Below, piece after piece: positions 37,484 to 47,491 of a stretch of DNA of 64,000 nt. A model generated the notes under the pieces. That model was not told where the DNA came from, ran no database searches, and worked only from the letters and a program-made list of their open reading frames with translations. Position numbers and translations under genes: made by a program. Origin of the DNA: Mycoplasma anserisalpingitidis (GTDB lineage Bacteria; Bacillota_I; Bacilli_A; Mycoplasmatales; Metamycoplasmataceae); the NCBI RefSeq assembly GCF_007858495.1, contig NZ_CP041663.1, positions 372,001 through 436,000 of the forward strand, in the 5' to 3' direction. How positions within the stretch are numbered: the first letter of the stretch is position 1; every line of letters begins with the position of its first letter.

Positions 37484-38656
37484 CTATTTTATTCCAGCTA
37501 TTTTCATTTTTCTATTAAATATTTCAACATTAGAATCTGTTGAAAATTGAACTTGAATATCTTTCATAGCAGCAACTTTGTCTTTATTTCCTAATACGAA
37601 TTCAACATTAGCATCTGTTAAATATTTTTCATCCGAAAGAAGAAAATCGATTGTATAAATGTAACTTGAAAGATTGTATCTATTAACTTTTTGGTTTTCA
37701 TCTCTTAATTTTGTGATAAAAGTCAAATTATTTCTATTAGCAAAAACATCATCATTTGCAACAAAATAATCTTTTAAAAGCATATCACGTGACTCAATGA
37801 GTTTATTAATTAATAATTTATCATTTTGACTTAAAGATTTATGGTTAACTGGATTGGCTTTAGGATTAATAAATGCTAATGTCTCAACTTTATTTTTTAC
37901 ATACGAAAGTCCTAAATAAGAATCCTCTGAAGTTACTATATTAACCACAGGTGATTTTTTAAGGGTTGAAACTTTAACTTTAGTTTTAACTACTTGGAAA
38001 TTATTTGTTTGACCCGCAATTACTTTTGGTTCTTTTTCAACTAATTCATAACCAGCTGGAACATTATTAAAAGTAATAATTTGATCATCTGACATTAAAA
38101 ATGTTAATGAATAAATCGCTTCACCATTATAAATGTAATTTAGATCAGTTTGTTTTTGCTCTTTTGTTTCTTCATTTTCACTACTTGAATCTGAATTTTC
38201 AGGTTGATTTGGAACTTCTGGAGCAACCGGTTGTTCTTGGGTTGAATCATTATTGTTATTTTCAGAAGGATTTGAAGTGGTTTCTTCATTACTACTATTT
38301 GAATCTGTACCTTCAGCAGGTGTTTCTGGTTGATTTGGTGTATCAACACTTCCTGTTGTATTATCTACTTCAGGTTTTTCAGGTTGATTAGAAGGTGGAG
38401 TCTGAGGATTTGAATCAACATTAGAACCGTCAGAAGGATTTTGATTTTCCACAGGATTAGAAGGTGTTTCTGGTTGATTTGTATTATCACCAGGGGTTTC
38501 TGGTGTAGTGGTTTCACCATTGTTTGGTGTTTCATCTTTTGGCTGTTCAGATTTAATCTCTTCTTTATTGTTAGCACAAGAAGCAGACATTGCAAAAAGT
38601 GCTGTAGAAGATAATACAGAACCGATTAATAATAATTTATTTCTTACTCTTTTCAT
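37484..38656 (-). CDS. Surface lipoprotein with Pro-rich repeat linker
   Basis: A 390-residue lipoprotein with Cys27 in the lipobox MSASC. A low-complexity linker (about 30-160) carries degenerate NQPETP units rich in Pro, Thr, Glu, Asn and Ser. The C-terminal domain shares a signature with the preceding gene (YTIDFLLSDEKYLT against YTIDFMLKDPGYLT, then NVEFVLGNKDK against NLEFIIGDRNK), so the two are tandem paralogues. AAGGAGA lies before the ATG. It is the second gene of a pair downstream of copy 2 of the structured RNA. Function unknown; surface exposure is inferred. Confidence 0.85.
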   Translation of the reverse strand: MKRVRNKLLLIGSVLSSTALFAMSASCANNKEEIKSEQPKDETPNNGETTTPETPGDNTNQPETPSNPVENQNPSDGSNVDSNPQTPPSNQPEKPEVDNTTGSVDTPNQPETPAEGTDSNSSNEETTSNPSENNNNDSTQEQPVAPEVPNQPENSDSSSENEETKEQKQTDLNYIYNGEAIYSLTFLMSDDQIITFNNVPAGYELVEKEPKVIAGQTNNFQVVKTKVKVSTLKKSPVVNIVTSEDSYLGLSYVKNKVETLAFINPKANPVNHKSLSQNDKLLINKLIESRDMLLKDYFVANDDVFANRNNLTFITKLRDENQKVNRYNLSSYIYTIDFLLSDEKYLTDANVEFVLGNKDKVAAMKDIQVQFSTDSNVEIFNRKMKIAGIK

Positions 38657-38670
38657 TTTTTCTCCTTAAT

Positions 38671-39450
38671 TTATTTCAATAAATCTCTTATTCTTGATTC
38701 TAGCACAGATATACTATTTAATTCAGAAAATATCCCCGGTTTTTTATTTCTATCACCTATAATAAATTCTAAGTTTTCTTTAGTTAAATATCCAGGGTCT
38801 TTTAACATGAAATCAATTGTATAAATGAATTTAGAAACAAATATAGGGTAAATAAGACTGTCATCTTCAGTTAATTTATTTTTAAATTGATATGCATTGT
38901 AATCCTGAAATTGTATTTTTTCAGGTGATTTATAAGCTAAATCTATAAGACTTTTTCTCTCTTTTAAAAGTTCTTCATAAACATACAATTGTTGATCACT
39001 TAATTTTTCAAGATAATTAACATTTTCAGCAACTGAATTCACTAAATATTGAACATTAACATTTCGACCATCTTTATTCTCTTTTGCATATGTAATAACT
39101 CTATAACTATTCAACTCTTCAGTATTGTTTGAATTTTCAAATGTTGTTGTTGGTGTACTTCTTAATCCTTTTAATGTCTTAATAACTATAGCAACTTCTT
39201 CATCTGTATTTGATGTTTCGTTTTTATTACTTTCATCATTAGGCTTTGAAGGTGTTACTGGTTTATTCGTTTCGGGATTTTCAGGTGTTTCTGGTGTTAC
39301 TTGAGTTCCATCGTTAGGATTTTCAGGTGTTTCAGGTTTAGTTTTATCTTTATTTTCGTTAGTACATGAAGCAGCAATTGAAGTTAATGATAATGTTGCT
39401 ACCGGTATACTAAAAATACTAATTAATTTAATTTTTGATTTAATTTTCAT
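38671..39450 (-). CDS. Surface lipoprotein, tandem paralogue
   Basis: A 259-residue lipoprotein with Cys29 in the lipobox IAASC, a short Pro/Thr/Glu linker (PETPENPNDGTQVTPETPEN at about 40-59) and a C-terminal domain related to the following gene. The motif YTIDFMLKDPGYLTKENLEF is shared in altered form. AGAGGTGAA precedes the ATG. It lies 25 nt after a terminator hairpin and the second structured RNA, so its expression is probably switched like oppA. No further function is recognised. Confidence 0.83.
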   Translation of the reverse strand: MKIKSKIKLISIFSIPVATLSLTSIAASCTNENKDKTKPETPENPNDGTQVTPETPENPETNKPVTPSKPNDESNKNETSNTDEEVAIVIKTLKGLRSTPTTTFENSNNTEELNSYRVITYAKENKDGRNVNVQYLVNSVAENVNYLEKLSDQQLYVYEELLKERKSLIDLAYKSPEKIQFQDYNAYQFKNKLTEDDSLIYPIFVSKFIYTIDFMLKDPGYLTKENLEFIIGDRNKKPGIFSELNSISVLESRIRDLLK

Positions 39451-39474
39451 TTCACCTCTCTTTTGTTATAAATA

Positions 39475-39513
39475 ATAAAAAAGTTTTACGGTTATTATAT
39501 CTCCGTAAAACTT
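39475..39513 (-). terminator. Attenuation terminator in the lipoprotein leader
   Basis: Stem AAGTTTTACGG/CCGTAAAACTT (39481-39512) followed by TTTTTT on the minus strand, 25 nt before the lipoprotein start. Counterpart of the oppA leader terminator, with a changed stem (GCG to ACG and partner changes), which supports pairing. Confidence 0.85.
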
Positions 39514-39546
39514 ATGAATATTAATTATATATTTCATATGTTTAAC

Positions 39547-39711
39547 GAAGTTATAGCACCAATGGATTTACCAAAGAATAAAAATCTTTTATGCTTTTTT
39601 ATCAACAACTCTAATTGCCACTAGAATCATTTCGGCTTTTATACCCTTTTGATAGCGTCTTTGCATGCCTGCTGGGCTATCTACTATTGTTAAAAGCTCC
39701 TCTATAACATC
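39547..39711 (-). promoter_or_regulatory. Riboswitch-like structured RNA, copy 2 (lipoprotein leader)
   Basis: Second copy of the oppA leader RNA, in the same orientation. The conserved parts match (AUAGAGGAGC, AGUA, AAAGGG, GCCGAA, the 38-nt block at 39570-39607). The inner stem is GAUAGC/GCUAUC (39676-39681 with 39651-39656) where copy 1 has UAUAGU/ACUAUA. Both end pairs changed together, which is covariation. P1 is UGUUAUAG with CUAUAACU. It is followed by a terminator and then a lipoprotein gene. Confidence 0.7.
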
Positions 39712-39756
39712 TTTAATTAATGGACTTATTATATACTATATTCAAATAAATTTAAA

Positions 39757-39778
39757 TAAAAAATGAGAGAAAACTCTC
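39757..39778 (-). terminator. Terminator of the second opp operon
   Basis: Five-bp stem GAGAG/CTCTC with an AAAA loop (39765-39778), then ATTTTTTATTT on the minus strand, just after the oppF2 stop. Confidence 0.7.
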
Positions 39779-39782
39779 AAAT

Positions 39783-41108
39783 TTATTCGTATTTTCCTTT
39801 TTTTCAATTATTTAACTCTTGATTTGTTGCTAAAATAAAGTGATCATCATTAACCTTTAATCATTCAGGTTGATTAGTTTCACTATAATTATGAATGTTG
39901 ATATCATACTGATATCCTAATAAACTACCTTTATCACCATGAATTGAAGGTACTGCTTCAAGAAGAGATTTAGTATATGGATGAAGTGGATTGTTCATAA
40001 TCTCACTAGTTTTACCAACTTCTAAAATTCTTCCCTTATTCATAACTGCAATTCTGTCAGAAATATATTCAACCATTCTTAAGTCATGAGCGATAAAAAG
40101 AATTGTTAAGTTGTATTTATCTTTAAGATCATTAAAGATATTAACAACTTGTGCTTGAATTGAAACGTCAAGAGCAGAAATAGGTTCATCGGCAACAAGC
40201 AATTGTGGTCTAAGAACTACAGCTCTAGAAATTCCAATTCTTTGTTGCTGTCCACCAGAAAATTCTAATGGATAACGTGGTAAAACCGATTCGTCAAGAC
40301 CAACAGATTTAAGAATTTCAACAACCAAAATTCTTTTACATTGATTTTCGGTTAATTTTGAAAGTTCTTCTCTTTGGGTTTTTAACTCTTTAAGAGTTTC
40401 AACAGCTTTTTCTAAGCCTTTAGTATTAGAAATATCATCTAAGAAATCGACATAAAATGCATCAAAAGCAACATTTTCATTTGTAGCAATTTTATTGTTT
40501 AATTTATCTAAATATTCACCATAAAATTGTGGATATTTTTTTTCGTTAATTAAATCATAAACTTGCTTTTGAAATTCTTGATCTTTATTATATAAATATA
40601 TTTCTTTAGAATTTTTTGTATTTGTAAGTCCCTCAGAAACCACACTTTCAACATTAATATGTGGATTTAAACTGTTAGCAGGATCTTGAAAAATCATTTG
40701 AACTTTATTCACCAAAAAGTTAACAACTTCATTATACTCTTTAAGTTTTTTACCGAATTTAAGTCCTCTAGTTAATTTATTAGGAATTTTTCTACCTAAT
40801 AATTTAATTTCACCAAAACTGTAAGGAACTAATCCTACAAGTGCTTTACCGATTGTACTTTTACCCGAACCAGATTCACCAACTAAACCTAAAACTTCAC
40901 CTTTATAAATATTTAAGTTTAAATCTACCACAGCTCTAAAAGCTTTTGAACCACGTCCATAAGTAATATCAACGTTTCTTAATGTAACTAACTCTTCTTG
41001 GTTTGAATTGTTTTTTAACATCTCTTCAACACCTTTAGTTTGTTGACGAGTTGTTGTATAAGTGATTAAACCAAATTTCTTTACTTTTTCTTCATAAACA
41101 TTACTCAT
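39783..41108 (-). CDS. oppF: Oligopeptide ABC transporter ATP-binding protein OppF (second operon)
   Basis: ATPase subunit of 441 residues. Walker A GESGSGKST, Q loop MIFQDPANSLNP, a moderate insertion of about 90 residues before the signature FSGGQQQRI, Walker B LLVADEPISALD and H-loop ILFIAHDLR. The C-terminal tail, including LKVNDDHFIL, is reached through UGA(Trp). It resembles the OppF of operon one in layout but its insertion is far shorter. Last gene of the metalloprotease-oppABCDF unit. Confidence 0.95.
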
Positions 41109-41110
41109 AA

Positions 41111-42310
41111 TTATTTATCCTTTTTATTTAGATAATTAGTTCACATTTGTTGAATTAATTTTGGTGGTTGGTAACTTTCAGCACGTTCATCAAGTAAGGC
41201 TGATTTAACTCTATGTGTTTCAGATTTGTAATAAAATTTTGATTCTTCAATAAAGTCAATTCCTAAAGCATAATCATTTCTAACTGCAAAAGCTTCACCT
41301 ACAATATTGTTTAAGTTTGAAGGAACACTACCACGAATTGTTGAAAGCCTTTTTTCTTTATTAATATCTGGCATACTTAAAATAAGTCCTCAAGTATATG
41401 GGTGTTGCGGATATTCTAAAATCTCTCTAGCTGTACCTTCTTCGATGATTTGACCTGCATACATAATAGAAATGTAGTCAGCCATTGAAGCGACAACACC
41501 AATATCGTGAGTAATAAAGACTATTGAAAGTTTAAGTTTATTTTGTAATTCTTTAATAATATCTAACACTAAAGCTTGGACGGTTGGATCAAGAGCAGTT
41601 GTAGGTTCATCCATAACTAAAATTTTAGGTTCAAGTGCAACTATAGCTGCTATAACAACTCTTTGAATCATTCCACCACTCATTTCATGAGGGTAAAGTT
41701 TCATAACTGCCTCTGGATCATTAATTTTAGTCATTCTTAGAAATTCAACTGCACGTTGGTAAGCTTCTTTACGGTTTTTTACTACCTTATTAAGTAGCAT
41801 CCCTTCCATGATTTGTTCACCTACTTTCATAGTAGGATTTAATGTTGACATTGGATTTTGGAATACAGCAGAAACAACTGTTCCACGATAATGTGAACGT
41901 TCTCATTGTTTTGGAGTGAATTTTTCAACATTATGATTGTAAAGTTTTACTTCACCAGAATCGATTACCGCATTATCACCAGTAAGACCATAAAGTAAAC
42001 TTGTAATAACTGATTTACCCGAACCAGATTCACCAATAATTGCATGAACTTTTCCTTCATAAATTTTAAGGGAAGGTCCACGTAAAACTTTGTTTTTTTC
42101 TCCTGGACGAGCTGGATTAAGGAAAGAGAGATGAATATCTTTAATTTCAGCTGCTATTTTTAATTTTGTTCCATCACTAAATTCTTGATACTCTGCTTGA
42201 CTATAAAATTCTTCAAGATTAATATTTTTACTATTTCTGAAGTTTTTTAAGTTTTTAACAGTTAAATTATTTTTTAATTCTTGAATTTTATTAATTATTT
42301 TTTTATTCAT
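41111..42310 (-). CDS. oppD: Oligopeptide ABC transporter ATP-binding protein OppD (second operon)
   Basis: ATPase subunit of 399 residues with an N-terminal extension of about 60 residues. Walker A GESGSGKS, Q loop VFQNPMSTLNP (Asn replaces the usual Asp), signature MSGGMIQR, Walker B ILVMDEPTTALD and H-loop VFITHD. The OppD C-terminal extension has HPYTWGLILSMP. AGGTTTTT precedes the ATG, and the next gene starts two bases after the stop. Confidence 0.95.
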
Positions 42311-42316
42311 AAAAAC

Positions 42317-43339
42317 CTATCTTTGTCTTCTAAGAGCATCTTGAATATTTGAACCTATTAATTGAACACAGGTTGTGATTAAAATTAAGAATGAAGATGG
42401 AACAAAAACATATCTTAAATATGTAGGGAAAACTTTTTGCCCTTCAGAAATCAAGTTTCCTAAAGTAGGAACGTCATCAATTGCTAAACCAATGAAAGCT
42501 AAACTGGTTTCAGAAAGAATAACTCCAGGGATTGAGAAAACAAGTTGAGTGATTAAAATAGGTAAAATAACAGGAATGTAATTTTTAAGTATTTTATAAG
42601 TAGGTGTACCAAGAACTTTAGATGCACTTACTCATTCAAAATATTTTGCTCTTTTAACTTGTGCTCTGATTTGGTTAGCCATTCCACTTCAGGATGTTAA
42701 TGAAAGTGAAAATACAATAACTCAGAAACTTGGTGAAACAATAATTGTCATTAAAATAAGAATAATAATTGTAGGAACAACTGAAATAATTTTAATTATA
42801 AAGGTCATTATTTTGTCGAATAATTCAAATTGACCCATCATAATTCCGATTGTTAAACCAATAGCTACTTCTATAAAAGTACATACAATTGCAAGAGCAA
42901 GTGAATAACGAAGACCTCATCAAAGTCTAGCTCAATAATCTCTTCCGATATCGTCAGTTCCTAAAATATGGTAAATTCCGTGATCATCAGTTTGATTAAA
43001 AATTAAGTTTTTAGCATCAGTGTATGAAGCATTAGGATCTTGAGTTGTAAATGGGATTATTAATGATAATAAAATCATCATAAAAATAGTAATAACAGCA
43101 AAAATTCCGCCAAAACCATGTGCAAAACGGTAAATGAATTCCTTAAAAATTTTTGTTTGAGCTCCAAGATGTAAATCATTATGATAATCAAAAGTTTTTC
43201 CTATTATTTTTCATGCTTGATATTCAAATGGTTTAGTTATTGGATTAGGAGCAAGATCTTTGTTCATGGTATTAGTAGGACCAAGATCTTGACGATGTTT
43301 TATTTTTTCAAATCATTTATCAAATCTTTTATTTGCCAT
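42317..43339 (-). CDS. oppC: Oligopeptide ABC transporter permease OppC (second operon)
   Basis: Permease subunit of 340 residues. A soluble N-terminal 80 residues, then a first helix (FAVITIFMMILLSLI), the pattern LGTDDIGRDYWARLWWG that is diagnostic of OppC/DppC, the ATPase-contact loop SASKVLGTPTYKILKNYI and the ending SNIQDALRRQR. The frame needs many UGA(Trp) codons and is invisible to a standard-code search. GAGGTAAATAGTT precedes the ATG. Confidence 0.93.
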
Positions 43340-43341
43340 AA

Positions 43342-44379
43342 CTATTTACCTCTTCTTCTAATTCTTGGGTCAATAACTTCATAAAGAATATCACGAGTAG
43401 CATATGAAAGAATTGTAAGAATTGCGAACATAACAATTAAGAATAAAATAACATTATAGTCTTTAGTTTGAATAGCTTGTAATAAAGTAGCACCTGAACC
43501 AGAGATAAAGAAGATTTGTTCAATAAAAATACTTCCGATAAATGAACCAAATATAACAGCAGGGAAGAAAGTAGCGATTGGGAAAAGTGAAGGTTTAAGA
43601 GCATGTTTTCATACAAAACGATTTTTACTTAAACCTTTTAAATAAGCAAATTTTGCATGTACTGAATTTAATTCACGATTTAATTCGGTTCTAATATATT
43701 TAATATAAACAATAATACTTCCGAGTGAAAGTGCAAATCCAGGAAGGATATATGTCATAAAGTCCTTATCATTAAAAATGTATGGCAATCCAACAAGTCT
43801 ACCAACAAAAACAAGCACTAAAGCAAAAATAATCGAAGGAACTGAAGAGAAAATTGAAACTAGAACTGTTGATACTCTATCAACAATACCATTGGGGTTT
43901 TTTCCAACTCAAATACCAATACTAATACCTATTACAACTGTTAAAAATACCGATCAAATTCCAACTAAGAATGATTTATAAAATCTTTCTCAAATAAAAT
44001 CATTAATCTCTCTAGCTGGGAAAAGTGAAAGAGAAACTCCAAAATCCCCTTTGAATAAATTAGATAAATACATAAAGTAACGTTCGATAATTGGTAAATT
44101 TAATCCATATTTAGCTTCAATAGCTTCTTTAGCTTCTTGATCTAAACCTGCTGTAATGGTATTTGAACCAGGAACTGCATTTATTAAAAAGAATGTGATA
44201 GAAACAACTATAACTCCAATAATGAAGAATTCAACGATGATTTTAATAAACTTAAATAAAATGTTTAATAGTGGTGAGTCAATTGCTAGTAATTTTTGTT
44301 TTAAACTAAGTTCTTCAGTTCTTTTATTAGTGAAGAAAACTAGATTTTGGTCAATTTTATTTCTTTTATTTTGTTTCAT
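43342..44379 (-). CDS. oppB: Oligopeptide ABC transporter permease OppB (second operon)
   Basis: Permease subunit of 345 residues. The N-terminal 40 residues are cytoplasmic, then a first helix, then the classic OppB segment LNLPIIERYFMYLSNLFKGD and DFGVSLSLFP. The ATPase-contact loop is AYLKGLSKNRFVWKHALKP and the ending is EVIDPRIRRRGK. It reads through UGA(Trp). AAAGGATGG precedes the ATG, overlapping the end of oppA2. Confidence 0.94.
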
Positions 44380-44382
44380 TTA

Positions 44383-47300
44383 TTAACCATCCTTTCTTCT
44401 TGGTAATCCACTACGTGGTGGATTAGTATAATCATAAGCATATTGGAGTGCAAAACGGTAGAGTGAATCAACACCACCAACTTTAGTTATTTCTCAATTT
44501 GTATCAACTTCCATAAGTGGAATAACTGGTGCAGCATCACGAACAATTTTTTCAACCGAACCGATAAATGTATAAATTTGCGCTTGATCTCAACCTTCAT
44601 TATTTTCTTCATCTGTTAAATTACCTGAGAAAAAGGCATTTAATCTAGAAGTGTAATCTGATAAAGTTTCATCACTTCTTTGGTAACTCAAATCAATAAA
44701 TTTTCTTCAATAATCAGGAATTTGTTTTCCTGAAACCGATTGTTTAACTTGATTAAAGTTTAATCTATCTCTAGTGTCAGTAGTTAATTCAACTATTTTA
44801 TCAAGGCCAAATTTATTAAAGATATATTCATTAAAAGCTTTAGTTATTTTTAAACTTCTTAAACCTGGAATATCATCAAGATTAAGTTCATTTTTATTTA
44901 AGTTAATTGAAATATATAAAATTAGATTAGATACATATTCACTTGTAAATAATTCTGAATCATCAGAATATCTCTCTTTAAGAATTTGAATAATTTCATT
45001 TGTTTTAGTTTGAGCAAATTCAGTTAAAAGAAGTTTATTTTTACTTCTTCCTGGTTTTTTAATTAATTCTAACATTTCTAAATTTGATTCGATTATTTCA
45101 CGAATACGGTTAATATCTTTTGATAAAACTTCTGTTTTAGTTAATGTTTTTCCATTTTCTGTGTTTACTAATTTTTCTAAAACTAAGTTAGAAATATAAT
45201 CAGCGTAAATAAATGAACCAACTGGGTTATCTTTAAATGCAATATTTTTTTGCCCTAATGAGTCAATTTCATCACGTTTGAAGAATGCACCTATGTAATC
45301 TGAAGGTCCATTACCACCTATTCTGTCGTAGTTTTGGTAGATAATGTCATATTTACCAGTTTCAATAAAACTAACAAAAGTATTTTCAGGTAAGCTTTTT
45401 AGTTCTATATTTATATAACCATTAAAAGCAGCGTTTAATTTTTCTTTTAAGAATTGTCCAGCTTTTTTCTGCTCATCTGTTGAGTTATTCAAGAATGTTA
45501 ATGAAATACTTTTTAACTCTGGGTGTTTAGCCTTAAATCTTTCAAGATAATATTTAGCTGTTTCTAAATCATAAGCAATATCTTTACGTTCTGTTTTTTC
45601 AAAATTAAATGCTTTTGAAAGGTGAATTACATATTCATAATTTTGTAAATCAAAAGTTTTATTGTTTTTTGTGTTTGATGTTAAACCATTAAAGAACATT
45701 TCAAGGTTTTTACCATCAAAAGATTTATATTGTCCATATGCAGTTCAAGTATTAACTGGGAATGAAAAATCTCATCCTACATATTTTAAGATATCTTCAC
45801 GATCAATAGCAAAGTAAATTGCATTACGTAAATCTTGATCTTGTACATAACCGTTTGTATTTGTTTCATTATCTAAGTTAAATCCATAAGCGATTGTTCC
45901 ATAACCTTGGTTTTTGTTTAAGTATTGTTTAAATAATGGATCAGATCAATATCCAGTAATTTTATTAGCAGGAATAAAAGTCTGTGAAATTATTCCATCT
46001 TCAAAGAAAGTTGCATTAATGTTTTTATCTGTTGAAAATAGAATCTTAATTTTGTTTGAAATTGTATTTGAAGCATCAAAATAATCTTTATCTTTAACTA
46101 AATCAATGTATCCTTGTGGACCAAGAACAATATCATTGATTAAAAATGGTCCAGTAGTTAAAAATTTCTTAGGATCAGAACCGTATTTTTCAATTCCTTC
46201 ACCATCAGTTTCAACGTAAGCACGATTTATTGGGTAAAGATTTGAAAAAATTGTAAATAATAAATAAGAAAGATCAGGAGTTTTATTTTCATCAAAAATC
46301 GCTGTAAATCCAAATTGATTGTAACTTAAAGTCTTTATTTTACCTTCAATTTTTTCATTACTGAAGTCAAATTTTTGATATGGATTAACATATTGATTTC
46401 TTACAAGTTGAATTTTAACTTGTCTATTATCTTTAGTTAATAAAGTAAAATCTTGAACTTCAGCATTTGGGTTAAAACTTGTATTTAAGTGTAGTGATTT
46501 AGCAATTTCTTCATTACTAAAATCTAAGAAATATTGTCCAGTATAGAATCCAAATTTTAATGCTGCTTGTCTAATTTTTTCAATTGCATCTAAGTCAATT
46601 GGATTTCCATTAGCATCACTAACTTGACTTTGTCATGGGATATCATTAGGATCTTGAATGTATCTTCCTAATTCAGAATTGTAAATGTATTTTCTACGAC
46701 CTCATGGATTTTTATATGAAGTGTTAAATAATTTACTATATTCTCTTTGAGCAGCAAGAAATTCATCGGCAGCTCTAAAACTATATTTAACTATAGTATC
46801 TAACTTTTGCGAACCAGTATTTAAGTCCAAAATATATTCAAGATAATCTCTTAAATCAGTTGCACTAACATAATCACCGTTACTTCATTTATTTTTGTAT
46901 TCATTAAGATTTCCAGTTATAGCCATATAGTTGTTTTGATTTTTTGGATTTCTAAATGCATACATTGAAGCGCTCTTTTTAACATCTGAACCGATTGTCG
47001 GTGCTCCTAAACCCCCAACAATTGAAAAATTATCTACAGCATATCATTGACCAAGTACGTTACCATACCCTTCTTCTGATTCAAGTTTAGAAGAAAGTTT
47101 ATTGTAGTAATTATCAAAATTTGATGATTGATCAGCTTCAACAACATCCATCATTACAAAGTTAAATTGATTTGTTGGAATAACACTTTTAAGTTGAGTA
47201 TTTGGTCCAGATTTTAAATATGAATCCACTAGTGATGGAAGTACTTTATCCATTGATTTATAACGAATATAGTTCAAATTATTAATTGGTTCAGTAGCTA

Positions 47301-47481
47301 AACCAAAATCATATTTTATGAATGAAGAATTTTTGGAAGTATCTATTCCATAAATTTCTTTTAGTTTTTCTAACTCAGTTTTTTTATTATCATTACACGA
47401 AACTAATACAGCAAGAGAACTAAATGCAGTAACACTTGAAATAGCTAGTAATGGTAATTTTCATTTGTTTAATTTTTTCAT
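44383..47481 (-). CDS. oppA: Oligopeptide-binding lipoprotein OppA (second operon)
   Basis: Peptide-binding surface lipoprotein of 1,032 residues with lipobox LVSC (Cys29). It contains recognisable solute-binding family 5 segments, for example GSDPKKFLTTGPFLINDIV, the region DLRNAIYFAIDREDIL and a C-terminal FALQYAYDY. It is more like classical OppA than the one in operon one. AGGAGG stands six nt before the ATG, inside the tail region of the metalloprotease gene only 10 nt upstream. Confidence 0.93.
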
Positions 47482-47491
47482 TTCAGTCCTC

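Noticed and set aside
38161-38575. CRISPR-like or satellite repeat array
   Set aside because: The periodicity is degenerate, codes for QPETP-type units in frame and has no unique spacers; it is the lipoprotein stalk.
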